Positions 47,091 through 55,815 are shown, numbered from the stretch's first letter. The stretch is DNA of 64,000 bases from Ruegeria spongiae (GCF_023502395.1 NZ_JAMFMB010000003.1:62001-126000), one strand, 5' to 3'. Program-made: numbers and translations. The notes: generated from the sequence alone by a model not told the origin.

Positions 47091-48440
47091 TCACTCCGAC
47101 CAGGCCTGCATCTTGCGGTCGATGGTCTTGCGGGATACCCCCAGACGACGGGCCGCTTCGGCGCGGTTGCCGCCACACAGGTCAACCATGCGCAGGATAT
47201 GCCGCTGCACAACGAGATCCAGATTTTCGATCGCCTGTGTCCCGATGACACTGCCACCACCGGAAAATTCCTCGGGGAAACCGCCCAGGATCACCGATCT
47301 TTCGATCAGGTTGCGCAGCTCTCGGACATTGCCTGGCCAGTCATAGCGGCGCAGCTTCAGCAAGGTTTCCTCGTCCAGCTGCAACGAGGGCATGGCAAGT
47401 GCCGCTGAAAACTGGGCCATGAAATAGGCGGCAAGTTCGACGATGTCATCCATCCGGTCCCTGAGCGGCGGCATGTCGATCTTCACCACATGGATGCGGT
47501 GATAGAGATCGGCGCGGAAGCGCCCCGCCGAGACAGCCGCCTCGATGTCATCATTGGTGGCGAACAGGAACCGGACATTCAGCGGTATCTCACGCTCGGC
47601 TCCCACCGGGCGCACTTTCTTATCCTCAAGCACGCGCAATAACGCGGCCTGCACCGTTTCGGGCATCTGTGCAATCTCGTCCAGCAGCAGCGTACCGCGA
47701 TCGGCCAGCAGCAACAGGCCTGGCTTCAGCCGATCCTCGGCCCCGACGATGCCGAACAACTCCTCGGCAAAGCGGTCCGGCTGGATCGTGGCGCAGTTGA
47801 CCGGGACAAAGGGGGCCACCGCCCGGTCTGACGCGTCATGCAGATGCCGTGCGGCCAGTTCCTTGCCGGTACCACTGCCGCCGGTGAACAGAACCGACGT
47901 TGGCAGCGGTGCAAGACGCGCCAGCATGGCACGCACCTCTTCCATCGGCTCGGAATTGCCCAGCAATTTGCCATGCCCGCTGCCCGAGGACAGTTCGCGC
48001 CGCAGCAGCGTGTTGTCGCGTTCCAGATACTTGCGGTCAAGAGTCCGGGCGACGGCGCTCAGGATCTGGTTCGCGCGAAATGGTTTGAGGACAAAGTCAC
48101 TGACCCCGGCCCTGAGCGCCGCGATGGCCGTTTCCAGATCGGCATAGGCGGTGATCAGAATCGCGTCGGCAAAGAACCCCTTGCGCTTCTGCTCGGTCAG
48201 CCAATCCAGACCTGTGCCACCCGGCATCAAGTTGTCGAGGATCACCAGGTCATACTGCGCCTCATCCAGCGCTCTGGTCGCCTGCGCGGGTGAGCCAACG
48301 GCATCCGCGCGCTTCACCCGTGTCTCCAGCGTTTTTGTCAGAAAGTGGCGCATTCCCGGCTCGTCATCGATCACCAGGATCGACGCCCCCGACAACGAGG
48401 GGCCGTACATGTCCAAAGAGTGGCTTGGTGGCGCATTCAT
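47091..48440 (-). CDS. NtrC-like response regulator lacking GAFTGA
   Basis: The 449-residue protein has a receiver domain (acidic pair in ILVIDDEPGM, phosphorylation site Asp69 in LVILDNLMPGG), an AAA+ domain with Walker A GGSGTGKE (187-194) and Walker B LLLDEI, and a C-terminal Fis-type helix-turn-helix (GNRAEAARRLGVSRKTI). Where sigma-54 activators have GAFTGA, this protein has ELFGIVGAEDRLKPG, so it may not contact sigma-54 and may work with another holoenzyme, as Rhodobacter NtrC and HupR do. The ATG at 48440 is preferred to TTG 48452. It probably regulates the adjacent formate genes. Confidence 0.88.
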   Translation of the reverse strand: MNAPPSHSLDMYGPSLSGASILVIDDEPGMRHFLTKTLETRVKRADAVGSPAQATRALDEAQYDLVILDNLMPGGTGLDWLTEQKRKGFFADAILITAYADLETAIAALRAGVSDFVLKPFRANQILSAVARTLDRKYLERDNTLLRRELSSGSGHGKLLGNSEPMEEVRAMLARLAPLPTSVLFTGGSGTGKELAARHLHDASDRAVAPFVPVNCATIQPDRFAEELFGIVGAEDRLKPGLLLLADRGTLLLDEIAQMPETVQAALLRVLEDKKVRPVGAEREIPLNVRFLFATNDDIEAAVSAGRFRADLYHRIHVVKIDMPPLRDRMDDIVELAAYFMAQFSAALAMPSLQLDEETLLKLRRYDWPGNVRELRNLIERSVILGGFPEEFSGGGSVIGTQAIENLDLVVQRHILRMVDLCGGNRAEAARRLGVSRKTIDRKMQAWSE

Positions 48441-48444
48441 GATG

Positions 48445-48570
48445 TCAATCAAGCCTCACAGTGTCGCCCGGACTGCGCGCATCGGTCGAATAGCCCAGTT
48501 CGTGCAGCCCGAAATACGCACCCACCGAAATGACGATCATCGCGGCAAAGCCCATCATCATGGCCTTCAT
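48445..48570 (-). CDS. 41-residue single-pass membrane protein
   Basis: An ATG at 48570, preceded by GGGAGGACTGACC, opens a 41-codon frame beginning MKAMMMGFAAMIVISVGAYF and ending with an acidic/basic tail (GDTVRLD). One membrane helix covers residues 4-22. It lies between the WD40-cytochrome gene, whose stop is three bases upstream, and the response-regulator gene, whose start is five bases downstream. It is shorter than usual gene-calling cut-offs. A subunit or anchor of the formate dehydrogenase chain is plausible but unproven. Confidence 0.7.
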   Translation of the reverse strand: MKAMMMGFAAMIVISVGAYFGLHELGYSTDARSPGDTVRLD

Positions 48571-48572
48571 GG

Positions 48573-49895
48573 TCAGTCCTCCCTTGTTGCTCGGCGCAGG
48601 AATGCGATCAGATCGGCCCGGTCGCGCTCACCGGCAATCACCTGCATCGGCATTTTCGAGCCGGGGATATAATGGTCCGGCCCCTTGTCGAACAGCGTGT
48701 CGATAGTAGTGTCGGTCCAGATAATTGCAGACCCGTCGAGCGTTGGCGAGTAGCGATAGCCCGGCACGACCCCGGCCCTGCGCCCAAACAGACGGTGCAG
48801 CGTCGGCCCCGCCTTGCGCGATGGACCGGCCTTGAGACTGTGGCAGATCGAGCATTTGCGCATAAATTGCCGCTCGCCGTTATCCATGGTGGCTACATCG
48901 CGCAGGAAACTGCGCCTGCCACCCCCGGCGGGGTCGTAAGTGTCCAGCAACGCGACGGGCCAGGCAAAGATCACGTCCTCGATCCCGCCCGCGTGAATCA
49001 CGGTGCCATCGGTGGAAAAGGCCAGCGCCCAGACCGGCCCCTCACGCATGGCGCGGAAATCACGGGTGATCAGCCAGGTGTTGGTGTCCACGATCATGAT
49101 ATGCCCCTCGCCGTCCCCGATAGCAAGCTGGCCGGTCTGCGGGTGGTGCTCCATCGACAGGATCGGGCGGCGGTCGAGCGTGAAATCAGCCAGTTGCGCA
49201 CCCGTCTCCGGGTCGATCACGCGCGTCGCGCCGTCAACGGCGCCATAGGCAATCCAGTCATCATGCACGACAATGCGGTTGATCCCGAAGCCGTGATTGG
49301 CAATCACGCGCGCGGTCAACTGGCTGTCCGTTCCCTCCCAAACCCGCAGGGTTCCATCTGATGAAGACGAATAAAGAGTGCCATCTGGTGAGAACGCGAC
49401 ATCCGTCACGTTTGACCGGTGGTCCAGCAAGTCAAAGATCTCAAGGGCCAAAGAGTCTGGCACATCGGTGCCTGACAGATCAACAATGTGCAGCAGGCGG
49501 ATGGTTCCATCCCAGCTCGCGACAGCGATACGAACGGGATCGGCGCCAATGGCGATGGCGCTGATCTTGCCTTTGAGTTTTGTTAACTCGACAGGGTCGT
49601 TTCGCTGCGAGTGCCAGAGAAGAACACGAAAGTCGTCGCCCCCCGACAGCAACGCAGGCGCAGCCTCGTAATTCAGAGCAGTCACCGCGGCATCGTGGCC
49701 CTCCAACCATTCCGGCCCCGGCCAGAGCCCCACCGAGTTGTCAAAACTCGCTGACGCGAGCCGACCCTCGGGCGACACGTCAAGCGCCATGATCGGCCCG
49801 CCATGACCCTTGTAGGTGATAAAGTCCTGTGCCGCAGCAGGCAGCGCCAGACACAGGCACAGGCACAGGCACAGGCTATTGAGCAGGCGTTGCAT
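48573..49895 (-). CDS. WD40-repeat cytochrome c fusion protein
   Basis: The 440-residue protein has a signal peptide with a Leu-Cys repeat (LCLCLCLCL), then WD40 repeats from about residue 25 to 310 (units ending in SFDNSVGLW, SWDGTIRLL, SSDGTLRVW). A C-terminal class I cytochrome c domain follows with C348-S-I-C351-H352, a GPTLHRLFGRRAG segment, and GSKMPM giving the axial Met. It would be a periplasmic electron carrier tethered to a propeller platform. It overlaps the formate dehydrogenase gamma gene by 20 bases and is followed after two bases by the 41-residue ORF, so it probably works with that enzyme. Confidence 0.85.
   Translation of the reverse strand: MQRLLNSLCLCLCLCLALPAAAQDFITYKGHGGPIMALDVSPEGRLASASFDNSVGLWPGPEWLEGHDAAVTALNYEAAPALLSGGDDFRVLLWHSQRNDPVELTKLKGKISAIAIGADPVRIAVASWDGTIRLLHIVDLSGTDVPDSLALEIFDLLDHRSNVTDVAFSPDGTLYSSSSDGTLRVWEGTDSQLTARVIANHGFGINRIVVHDDWIAYGAVDGATRVIDPETGAQLADFTLDRRPILSMEHHPQTGQLAIGDGEGHIMIVDTNTWLITRDFRAMREGPVWALAFSTDGTVIHAGGIEDVIFAWPVALLDTYDPAGGGRRSFLRDVATMDNGERQFMRKCSICHSLKAGPSRKAGPTLHRLFGRRAGVVPGYRYSPTLDGSAIIWTDTTIDTLFDKGPDHYIPGSKMPMQVIAGERDRADLIAFLRRATRED
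49852..49875. repeat. Four perfect CACAGG hexamers
   Basis: CACAGG is repeated four times without change at 49852-49875. On the coding strand it encodes the alternating Leu-Cys of the signal peptide of the WD40-cytochrome protein. Copy-number slippage would change the signal length by two residues per unit without shifting the frame. Confidence 0.8.
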
Positions 49896-51057
49896 CTTTG
49901 GGTGCCGCCTTGCCTTCTTCTTCCAGCTCTTCCAGCCAGAGCGAATGATGCTGTCGGGCCCAGGCCTCGTCCACCTCGCCCGAGCCCATGGCATCATAGG
50001 CGCCTTCCATCCCGACAGAGCCGATATAGATATGGGCGATGATGATCGCCATCAGGACAAAGGCGACGATGGCGTGCCAGGCTTGCGCATATTGCATCTC
50101 TTCATGCGGGGCGAGGTCCGTGGGCAGCGGGCCGTAGAAAGGCAGTTCGGTAATCCCCACGCTGCGCAGGATGTCGAAGGTTTTCAGGAACATCGGGAAT
50201 TCAAACGGGAACAGCAGCGACACCCCGGTCAGAGAAATTGATGCCCCCAGCAGGATCACGCTCCAGAAGATGATTTTCTGACCGCCATTGAACTTCTTGG
50301 CGGGCGGGTGTTTGGAACCGACAATGCCCCCGGCCTGCGCGAACCAGGTAAAATCAGTGCGGTTCGGGATGTTGTGCCAGACCCAAAGGCAGAACACGGC
50401 GATCAGCGCGACTTCAAAGGCCCAGGCCACGTTGTTGTGAATAAGTTTCGCCCCCATCAGCAGGGTCGCGTTGAATTCCTTTGAAATGTAGGGCGCAACG
50501 AACATACGCCCGAACAGGGTCAACAGGCCGGTGATCCCCAGCAGGATGAATGACCCCGCCAGCAACCAATGGGCCGCGCGTTCAAAGCTCTTGAACCGTG
50601 TCACGGTGCGCCCCGTCTTCTCATAGTCCAGCCTGATCCGGCCCCGCAGGACAAAGAACACCAGCAACAGTGCAAGGGTGCCCAGCAGCAGATACCCGCC
50701 ATAGGTCGCCAGCGGCCCCTTGCGGAATTCCAGCCAGGCCATGCCGCCATCCTGCATCAGCACCGAGGCGACCTCGCCCCCTGAGGACACGGTTATGTCC
50801 GCCGACCCGTAGCGCAGCGCGCGCCACAGCTCGGGGTCTGACGCTCCGCCGAGCGTACCCAGCTGGCCCGACAGATCACGGGCCGCACCGGCGGCGTCAC
50901 CTGTCTTGGGCGCGACCTGCTCGCCGCGCTGGCGCGCCATGATATCCTCAAGCGTTTGCGCCCCGCCGGTGGCAGAACGGTCCGGTGTCGGCGTAGCTTC
51001 CTGCGCCGCGACCGGAAGCGCCAGACAAAGGGCGAGTATACAAAGAAGAAAGCGCAT
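49876..51057 (-). CDS. fdoI: Formate dehydrogenase gamma subunit (cytochrome b)
   Basis: The 393-residue protein has a signal peptide (MRFLLCILALCLALPVAAQ), about 100 residues of periplasmic extension, and a four-helix diheme cytochrome b domain of the FdoI type with His ligands in RAAHWLLAGSF, LIHNNVAWAF and AWHAIVAFVLMAIIIAHIYIG. It anchors the formate dehydrogenase and passes electrons to quinone. The ATG at 51057 follows TTGAGGACTCCT. An unusual 234-base gap separates it from the beta-subunit gene. Confidence 0.93.
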   Translation of the reverse strand: MRFLLCILALCLALPVAAQEATPTPDRSATGGAQTLEDIMARQRGEQVAPKTGDAAGAARDLSGQLGTLGGASDPELWRALRYGSADITVSSGGEVASVLMQDGGMAWLEFRKGPLATYGGYLLLGTLALLLVFFVLRGRIRLDYEKTGRTVTRFKSFERAAHWLLAGSFILLGITGLLTLFGRMFVAPYISKEFNATLLMGAKLIHNNVAWAFEVALIAVFCLWVWHNIPNRTDFTWFAQAGGIVGSKHPPAKKFNGGQKIIFWSVILLGASISLTGVSLLFPFEFPMFLKTFDILRSVGITELPFYGPLPTDLAPHEEMQYAQAWHAIVAFVLMAIIIAHIYIGSVGMEGAYDAMGSGEVDEAWARQHHSLWLEELEEEGKAAPKDATPAQ

Positions 51058-51065
51058 AGGAGTCC

Positions 51066-51134
51066 TCAAGTAGCGAAGCGATAGGACATTGAAGAGGTCC
51101 TCACGTGGTGAAGCGGCAGGGCACGAAGAAACAT
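51066..51134 (-). other. 22-codon ORF directly before fdoI
   Basis: An ATG at 51134 directly follows TGAGG and opens MFLRALPLHHVRTSSMSYRF, ending in AT and a TGA eight bases before the fdoI start. Its stop sits inside the fdoI ribosome site (ACTTGAGGACTCCT), a typical translational-coupling layout. It may be a leader peptide or a remnant. Confidence 0.3.
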
Positions 51135-51136
51135 CC

Positions 51137-51232
51137 TCAAGTAGCCGGGCAGCGGATCACCCCACCACCCTTAATCAGAAATGCACCCAACGTTGCGATA
51201 TCCAACAACACCTTCAGGGACAGTCTTGCCAC
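51137..51232 (-). other. 31-codon hydrophobic ORF in the fdhB-fdoI gap
   Basis: A GTG at 51232 opens a short frame with the hydrophobic stretch LKVLLDIATLGAFLI and a Gly-rich end, stopping two bases before the next small ORF. The stop context GCTACTTGAGGA is repeated before fdoI, so this gap looks like an array of coupled short frames. Expression is unproven. Confidence 0.25.
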
Positions 51233-51291
51233 GGTTCCGGCCTGATCAAAGCGGCGCGCGCTTGAACCCGCGCCGTGAATAGCTCCCGGGA

Positions 51292-51885
51292 TTACCCGTC
51301 CTGACGGCCATAGGCTGAACCCCAGCCCCACGCGCCCGAACCGAAACCACGGGCAACCACACGCTCGCGGTAGATGGCCGACACGACATCGCCATCCCCG
51401 GCCAGCAGCGCCTTGGTCGAACACATCTCGGCGCAGATGGGCAGCTTGCCCTCGGCAATCCGGTTGCGCCCGTATTTTGCAAACTCGGCGGTGGAGTGGG
51501 TTTCTTCGGGGCCGCCAGCGCAGAAGGTGCATTTGTCCATCTTGCCGCGCGACCCGAAATTGCCTGCCTGCGGGAATTGCGGCGCGCCGAAGGGGCACGC
51601 GTAGAAGCAATAGCCGCAGCCGATGCAGAGGTCCTTGGAGTGCAGAACCACCCCTTCTTCGTTCTGATAGAAGCAGTCCACCGGGCAGACCGCCATACAG
51701 GGCGCATCGGAACAATGCATGCAGGCCACGGAAATCGACCTCTCACCGGGGTCCCCATCGTTGATGGTTACCACGCGGCGGCGGTTGATGCCCCAGGGCA
51801 CCTCATGCTCGTTTTTGCAGGCCGTGACGCAGGCGTTGCACTCAATGCAGCGCTCGGCATCGCAGAGAAACTTTGCTCTTGCCAT
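51292..51885 (-). CDS. fdoH: Formate dehydrogenase beta subunit (four [4Fe-4S])
   Basis: The 197-residue protein has four ferredoxin-type cysteine groups: CDAERCIECNACVTAC at the N-terminus, CMHCSDAPCMAVCP, CIGCGYCFYACP, and CTFCAGG with a late CAEMC. It relays electrons from the alpha subunit to the membrane gamma subunit on the periplasmic side. It lacks the C-terminal membrane helix of E. coli FdnH/FdoH. It starts 13 bases after the alpha-subunit stop. Confidence 0.95.
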   Translation of the reverse strand: MARAKFLCDAERCIECNACVTACKNEHEVPWGINRRRVVTINDGDPGERSISVACMHCSDAPCMAVCPVDCFYQNEEGVVLHSKDLCIGCGYCFYACPFGAPQFPQAGNFGSRGKMDKCTFCAGGPEETHSTAEFAKYGRNRIAEGKLPICAEMCSTKALLAGDGDVVSAIYRERVVARGFGSGAWGWGSAYGRQDG

Positions 51886-51898
51886 CTCTCGGGTCTCC

Positions 51899-54796
51899 TT
51901 ACGCTGTCCAGATCTTGCAGAGAGTCACTTTGCTCTCCTGCATCTGGGTGACTGAATCATAGCCATAGGTCTGGGCCGTGTTGCAGCTTTCGCCCAACAC
52001 ATAGGGGTCCGCCCCTTCGGGGTATTTGGACCGCAGATCCTCGCCCTGGAAATGGCCACCAAAGTGGAACGGCATGAAGGCCACGCCCTCGCCGACCCTG
52101 TTGGTGATCATTGCCATCACCTTGACCTTGCCGCCTTCGGGTCCTTCGACCCAGACTTGGCTGCCGTCCCGCAAGCCCAGATTGTTGGCGTCACGCGGGT
52201 TGATCTCGACAAACATGTCCTGTTGCAGCTCGGCAAGCCACGGGTTCGAACGGGTTTCGTCGCCGCCGCCCTCATATTCAACCAGACGACCGGAGGTGAG
52301 GATGATCGGATAGTCCTTTGAAAAGTCCTGCTTCTGGATCGATGCGTACATCGTCGGCAGGCGATAGAACTTACGGTCCTCATAGGTCGGATAGTCCGCC
52401 ACCAGGTCCCTGCGGTTGGTGTAAAGCGGCTCGCGGTGCACCGGCACCGGATCGGGGAAAGTCCACACGACCGTGCGGGCCTTGGCGTTCCCGAAGGGCG
52501 CACAGCCGTGCTTGATCGCCACCCGCTGGATGCCGCCTGACAGGTCGGTTTTCCAGTTTGTCTCGGGGCCCGCCACGGCATCAATCGCGGCGCGTTCCTC
52601 GCTGGTCAGATCACCATCCCAGCCCAAATCCATCAGCATCTGCATGGTGAATTCCGGATAGCCATCCTGAATTTCCGACCCCGCGCTTGCGACCCCTTCG
52701 GCCAGCAGGTTCTCACCGTCCCGCTCAACACCAAAGCGCGCGCGGAAGGTCAGGCCACCCTCGGCCACAGGCTTGGACATGTCATAGAGGTTCGGCGTAC
52801 CCGGATGGTTCATCTCGGGCGGACCCCAGCTGGGCCATGGCAGACCATAATAGTCGCCATCTGCCGGACCACCCACGGCTTGCAGCGTCGTCCGGTCGAA
52901 GGTGTGCTGGTTCGCCATATGCTTCTTGATCCGCTCGGGGCTTTGGCCGGTATAGCCGATTGTCCACATGCCGCGATTGATCTCGCGCAGTGTATCCTCG
53001 GGCTCGGGTGTCAGGCCGTCTTCTTCCAGCTTGATATTGCGGAAGATGCGGTCATGGAAACCGAACTTCTTCGAAAACAGAGCGATAATCTCGTGATCCG
53101 GCTTTGATTCGAAGAGCGGGTCGATGACCTGCTCGCGCCACTGAAAGGACCGGTTCGAAGCAGTGACCGAACCACGGGTTTCGAACTGGGTCGTCGCCGG
53201 CAGCAGGTAAACCCCGTCGGTGCGGTCATGCAGCACCGCCGAGACGGTTGGGAAAGGGTCGATGACGACCAGCATGTCGAGCTGCTCCATCGCCGTCTTC
53301 ATTTCCGTCATTCGGGTCTGCGAGTTGGGCGCGTGGCCCCACAGTACCATGGCGCGGACCTTGCTGGGCTGATCGGTGTTTTCCGGGTCTTCCAGAACAC
53401 CGTCGATCCAGCGCGACACCGGGATACCGGTGAGGTTCTGCAGCGACTTCTCCTTGCCGTCCGCACCTGTGGTCTTGTCAAACTGACTGGCCAGCCATTC
53501 TGGGTCTTCGCCCCAAACGCGGGCCCAGTGGCCCCAGGCCCCTGCTGACAGGCCATAATAGCCCGGCAGCGTGTGGCTGAGAACGCCAAGATCGGTCGCG
53601 CCCTGCACATTGTCATGACCGCGGAAGATGTTGGTACCGCCACCTGCGGTCCCCATGTTCCCCAGCGCAAGCTGCAGCACACAATAGGCGCGGGTGTTGT
53701 TGTTGCCATTGGTGTGCTGCGTGCCACCCATGCACCAGATCACGGTGCCGGGGCGGTTGTTGGCCATGGTCCGGGCAACGCGCTTGAGCTGCGAGCCGGG
53801 GGCACCGGTCACACGCTCGACCTCTTCGGGGGTCCAGCGGGCAACTTCGTCCTTGATCTGATCCATGCCCCAGACGCGGGTGCGGATGAACTCTTTGTCC
53901 TCCCACCCGTTGTCAAAGATGTGCCACAGGATCCCCCAGATCAGCGCCACATCAGTGCCGGGGCGGAAGCGCACATACTCGTCCGCATGGGCCGCGGTGC
54001 GGGTAAAGCGCGGATCGCAGACGATGACCGGCGCGTTGTTCTGCTCCTTGGCGCGCAGCAGGTGCAAGAGCGAGACGGGATGCGCCTCGGCCGGGTTGCC
54101 GCCGATGATGAAGATCGCCTTGGAGTTATGGATGTCGTTGTAGCTGTTGGTCATGGCGCCGTAGCCCCATGTGTTCGCAACACCCGCAACGGTGGTCGAG
54201 TGGCAGATACGCGCCTGATGGTCGACGTTGTTCGTGCCCCAGTAGGCTGCGAATTTGCGGAACAGATAGGCCTGTTCGTTGTTGTGCTTGGCCGAGCCCA
54301 GCCAATAGACGCTGTCCGGGCCGCTTTCGTCCCGAATCTTCATCATGCCGCCGCCGATCTCGTCGATCGCCTGTTCCCAGCTGATGCGCTTCCACTCGCC
54401 ACCCTCTTTCTTCATCGGGTATTTGAGACGGCGCTCGCCATGGGCGTGCTCACGGACCGAAGCCCCCTTGGCGCAGTGCGCCCCCAGGTTGAAGGGGCTG
54501 TCCCAGCCGGGTTCCTGACCCGTCCAGACACCGTCCTGCACCTCGGCCATGACCGTACAGCCGACCGAGCAATGCGTGCATACCGTTTTCTTCAAATCAA
54601 CTTTGCCCGCTGCCGCCGTGGCAGCGTCGGCTTGGGTGACCGTCCCGCCCGTGGCGGCGATCGCCGACAGGCCCCCAATCACCAGCCCCGAACCGCGCAA
54701 AAAAGCGCGCCGGTCTACCGAGGCATTGGCTGCTTCAGACAGGATACTTGTCCGCTGGGGGCGTCGCGCAACCCCGTTGGTCTTTTTCCTCAGCAT
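51899..54796 (-). CDS. fdhA: Formate dehydrogenase alpha subunit, Tat-exported, Cys type
   Basis: The 965-residue protein has a twin-arginine signal (R29-R30 in SVDRRAFLRG), a [4Fe-4S] site with C73, C76, C80 and C108, and the metal ligand Cys198 in ICHSTTVAG, where some relatives have selenocysteine. The C-terminal molybdopterin-binding domain includes LTSGRLVEYEGGG. It oxidises formate to CO2 at a Mo or W bis-MGD centre in the periplasm. The nearby TupABC tungstate importer favours tungsten. GGGAGGAAACC precedes the ATG at 54796; an upstream extension would put the Tat signal too far in. Confidence 0.96.
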   Translation of the reverse strand: MLRKKTNGVARRPQRTSILSEAANASVDRRAFLRGSGLVIGGLSAIAATGGTVTQADAATAAAGKVDLKKTVCTHCSVGCTVMAEVQDGVWTGQEPGWDSPFNLGAHCAKGASVREHAHGERRLKYPMKKEGGEWKRISWEQAIDEIGGGMMKIRDESGPDSVYWLGSAKHNNEQAYLFRKFAAYWGTNNVDHQARICHSTTVAGVANTWGYGAMTNSYNDIHNSKAIFIIGGNPAEAHPVSLLHLLRAKEQNNAPVIVCDPRFTRTAAHADEYVRFRPGTDVALIWGILWHIFDNGWEDKEFIRTRVWGMDQIKDEVARWTPEEVERVTGAPGSQLKRVARTMANNRPGTVIWCMGGTQHTNGNNNTRAYCVLQLALGNMGTAGGGTNIFRGHDNVQGATDLGVLSHTLPGYYGLSAGAWGHWARVWGEDPEWLASQFDKTTGADGKEKSLQNLTGIPVSRWIDGVLEDPENTDQPSKVRAMVLWGHAPNSQTRMTEMKTAMEQLDMLVVIDPFPTVSAVLHDRTDGVYLLPATTQFETRGSVTASNRSFQWREQVIDPLFESKPDHEIIALFSKKFGFHDRIFRNIKLEEDGLTPEPEDTLREINRGMWTIGYTGQSPERIKKHMANQHTFDRTTLQAVGGPADGDYYGLPWPSWGPPEMNHPGTPNLYDMSKPVAEGGLTFRARFGVERDGENLLAEGVASAGSEIQDGYPEFTMQMLMDLGWDGDLTSEERAAIDAVAGPETNWKTDLSGGIQRVAIKHGCAPFGNAKARTVVWTFPDPVPVHREPLYTNRRDLVADYPTYEDRKFYRLPTMYASIQKQDFSKDYPIILTSGRLVEYEGGGDETRSNPWLAELQQDMFVEINPRDANNLGLRDGSQVWVEGPEGGKVKVMAMITNRVGEGVAFMPFHFGGHFQGEDLRSKYPEGADPYVLGESCNTAQTYGYDSVTQMQESKVTLCKIWTA

Positions 54797-54948
54797 GGTT
54801 TCCTCCCTTGCTTGCGTCCCGTTGACCCGGGTTGCTCGCTTGGTTTCGTCTTTGGCCTGCAGCAGTCGGGCGTCACGCAACCAGTCGCTGTTGGCCTGCC
54901 TCGTCCGGGCTGATTCCCGGGCGCGGCCCTCCTCCCGTGTTGGCGCGC

Positions 54949-55140
54949 CTAAAACCGCGCGCTGTCAAAATACGCGCGGGTATGCGCCGTATCCTGCATC
55001 GTTTCCTTGCTCAGGTCCGGTTCAACCGCCTCGGCCTGTGTACCGGTCGCCACTGCAACCGCCGCAACGGGTGCCGCCGTTGTGGCCAGTTTCAGAAAGT
55101 CGCGGCGCGTTGCACCGTCTTCTTTCCCGTTCATCGACAT
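54949..55140 (-). CDS. Small Tat-signal protein of formate dehydrogenase operons
   Basis: The 63-residue protein consists of a twin-arginine signal (TRRDFLKLATTAAPVAAVAVATGTQAEA) and a short mature tail ending HTRAYFDSARF, matching the known formate dehydrogenase-region Tat-signal family. AAAAGGAGAC precedes the ATG. Its role is unclear; it may help export or assembly of the alpha subunit, whose gene follows 152 bases later. Confidence 0.88.
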   Translation of the reverse strand: MSMNGKEDGATRRDFLKLATTAAPVAAVAVATGTQAEAVEPDLSKETMQDTAHTRAYFDSARF

Positions 55141-55189
55141 GTCTCCTTTTGATGTTGCCGGCAGGTTGCCCTGCCCTTGATGACGCCGA

Positions 55190-55813
55190 TCACTCGGTGC
55201 CGCTCATCCGGAAGGCTTCCGCCTCCACCGTCATGAAAATCCGCCCCACCGTGCCCACCGGCGTGTAAAAGACCGAGGTCTTGGCCTCTTCGAGGTCGGC
55301 AAAGAAATGCCCGGCCCAAGGGCCGATATGCGTGTTGAAGAACTGTTTTTGCGCGGCAAGCTCCGCTGGCGGACCGAAACGGCCAACGATCATGGCCGCC
55401 ATCATCTCCATCAGGCTGGCAATGCTGTCTTCGGGTTCGAACACGGTCTCTGACCGCTGCATTCCCTTTGCCGCCATGTTCTGGCGCAGCAGCGCCAGCG
55501 GTTTTTCGTTCAGGAACCCGGTCAGGTAGTAACTGGCGAAGGGCAACAACTCGCCCCGCCCCAGACCGATGAAAAGCTTGTTGAACTCTGTTTCCGCCGC
55601 CTTGGGCTTTGTCACGCGGGCCAGCTTGGCCAGCATGCCGATGGCCTGCCCCAACTCTGTTGCGTCACCGTTCAGGCTGCCAGTCTGCGCCAACAGCATC
55701 TCGTCGGGCGGGCTGGCCAGCAGCGCGCCGAGAAAGTTGTAAAGATCGGCGCGGGCGCGATCCATGTCTGCAATCTGAATGTCCTGGGCGGCGTTCATCT
55801 TCGTGTCTTCCAT
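55190..55813 (-). CDS. TorD-family molybdoenzyme chaperone
   Basis: The 207-residue all-helical protein begins with DRARADLYNFLGALLASPPDEM and contains FNKLFIGLGRGELLPFASYYLTGFLNEKPLA, the TorD/DmsD-type core. Such proteins bind the Tat signal of a molybdo- or tungstoenzyme and hold it for cofactor insertion before export. The adjacent formate dehydrogenase alpha subunit is its probable client. It follows DUF3306 by two bases. Confidence 0.88.
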   Translation of the reverse strand: MEDTKMNAAQDIQIADMDRARADLYNFLGALLASPPDEMLLAQTGSLNGDATELGQAIGMLAKLARVTKPKAAETEFNKLFIGLGRGELLPFASYYLTGFLNEKPLALLRQNMAAKGMQRSETVFEPEDSIASLMEMMAAMIVGRFGPPAELAAQKQFFNTHIGPWAGHFFADLEEAKTSVFYTPVGTVGRIFMTVEAEAFRMSGTE

Positions 55814-55815
55814 TC

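Noticed and set aside
53573-54913. Plus-strand frame of 446 codons
   Set aside because: It is antisense to the formate dehydrogenase alpha gene.
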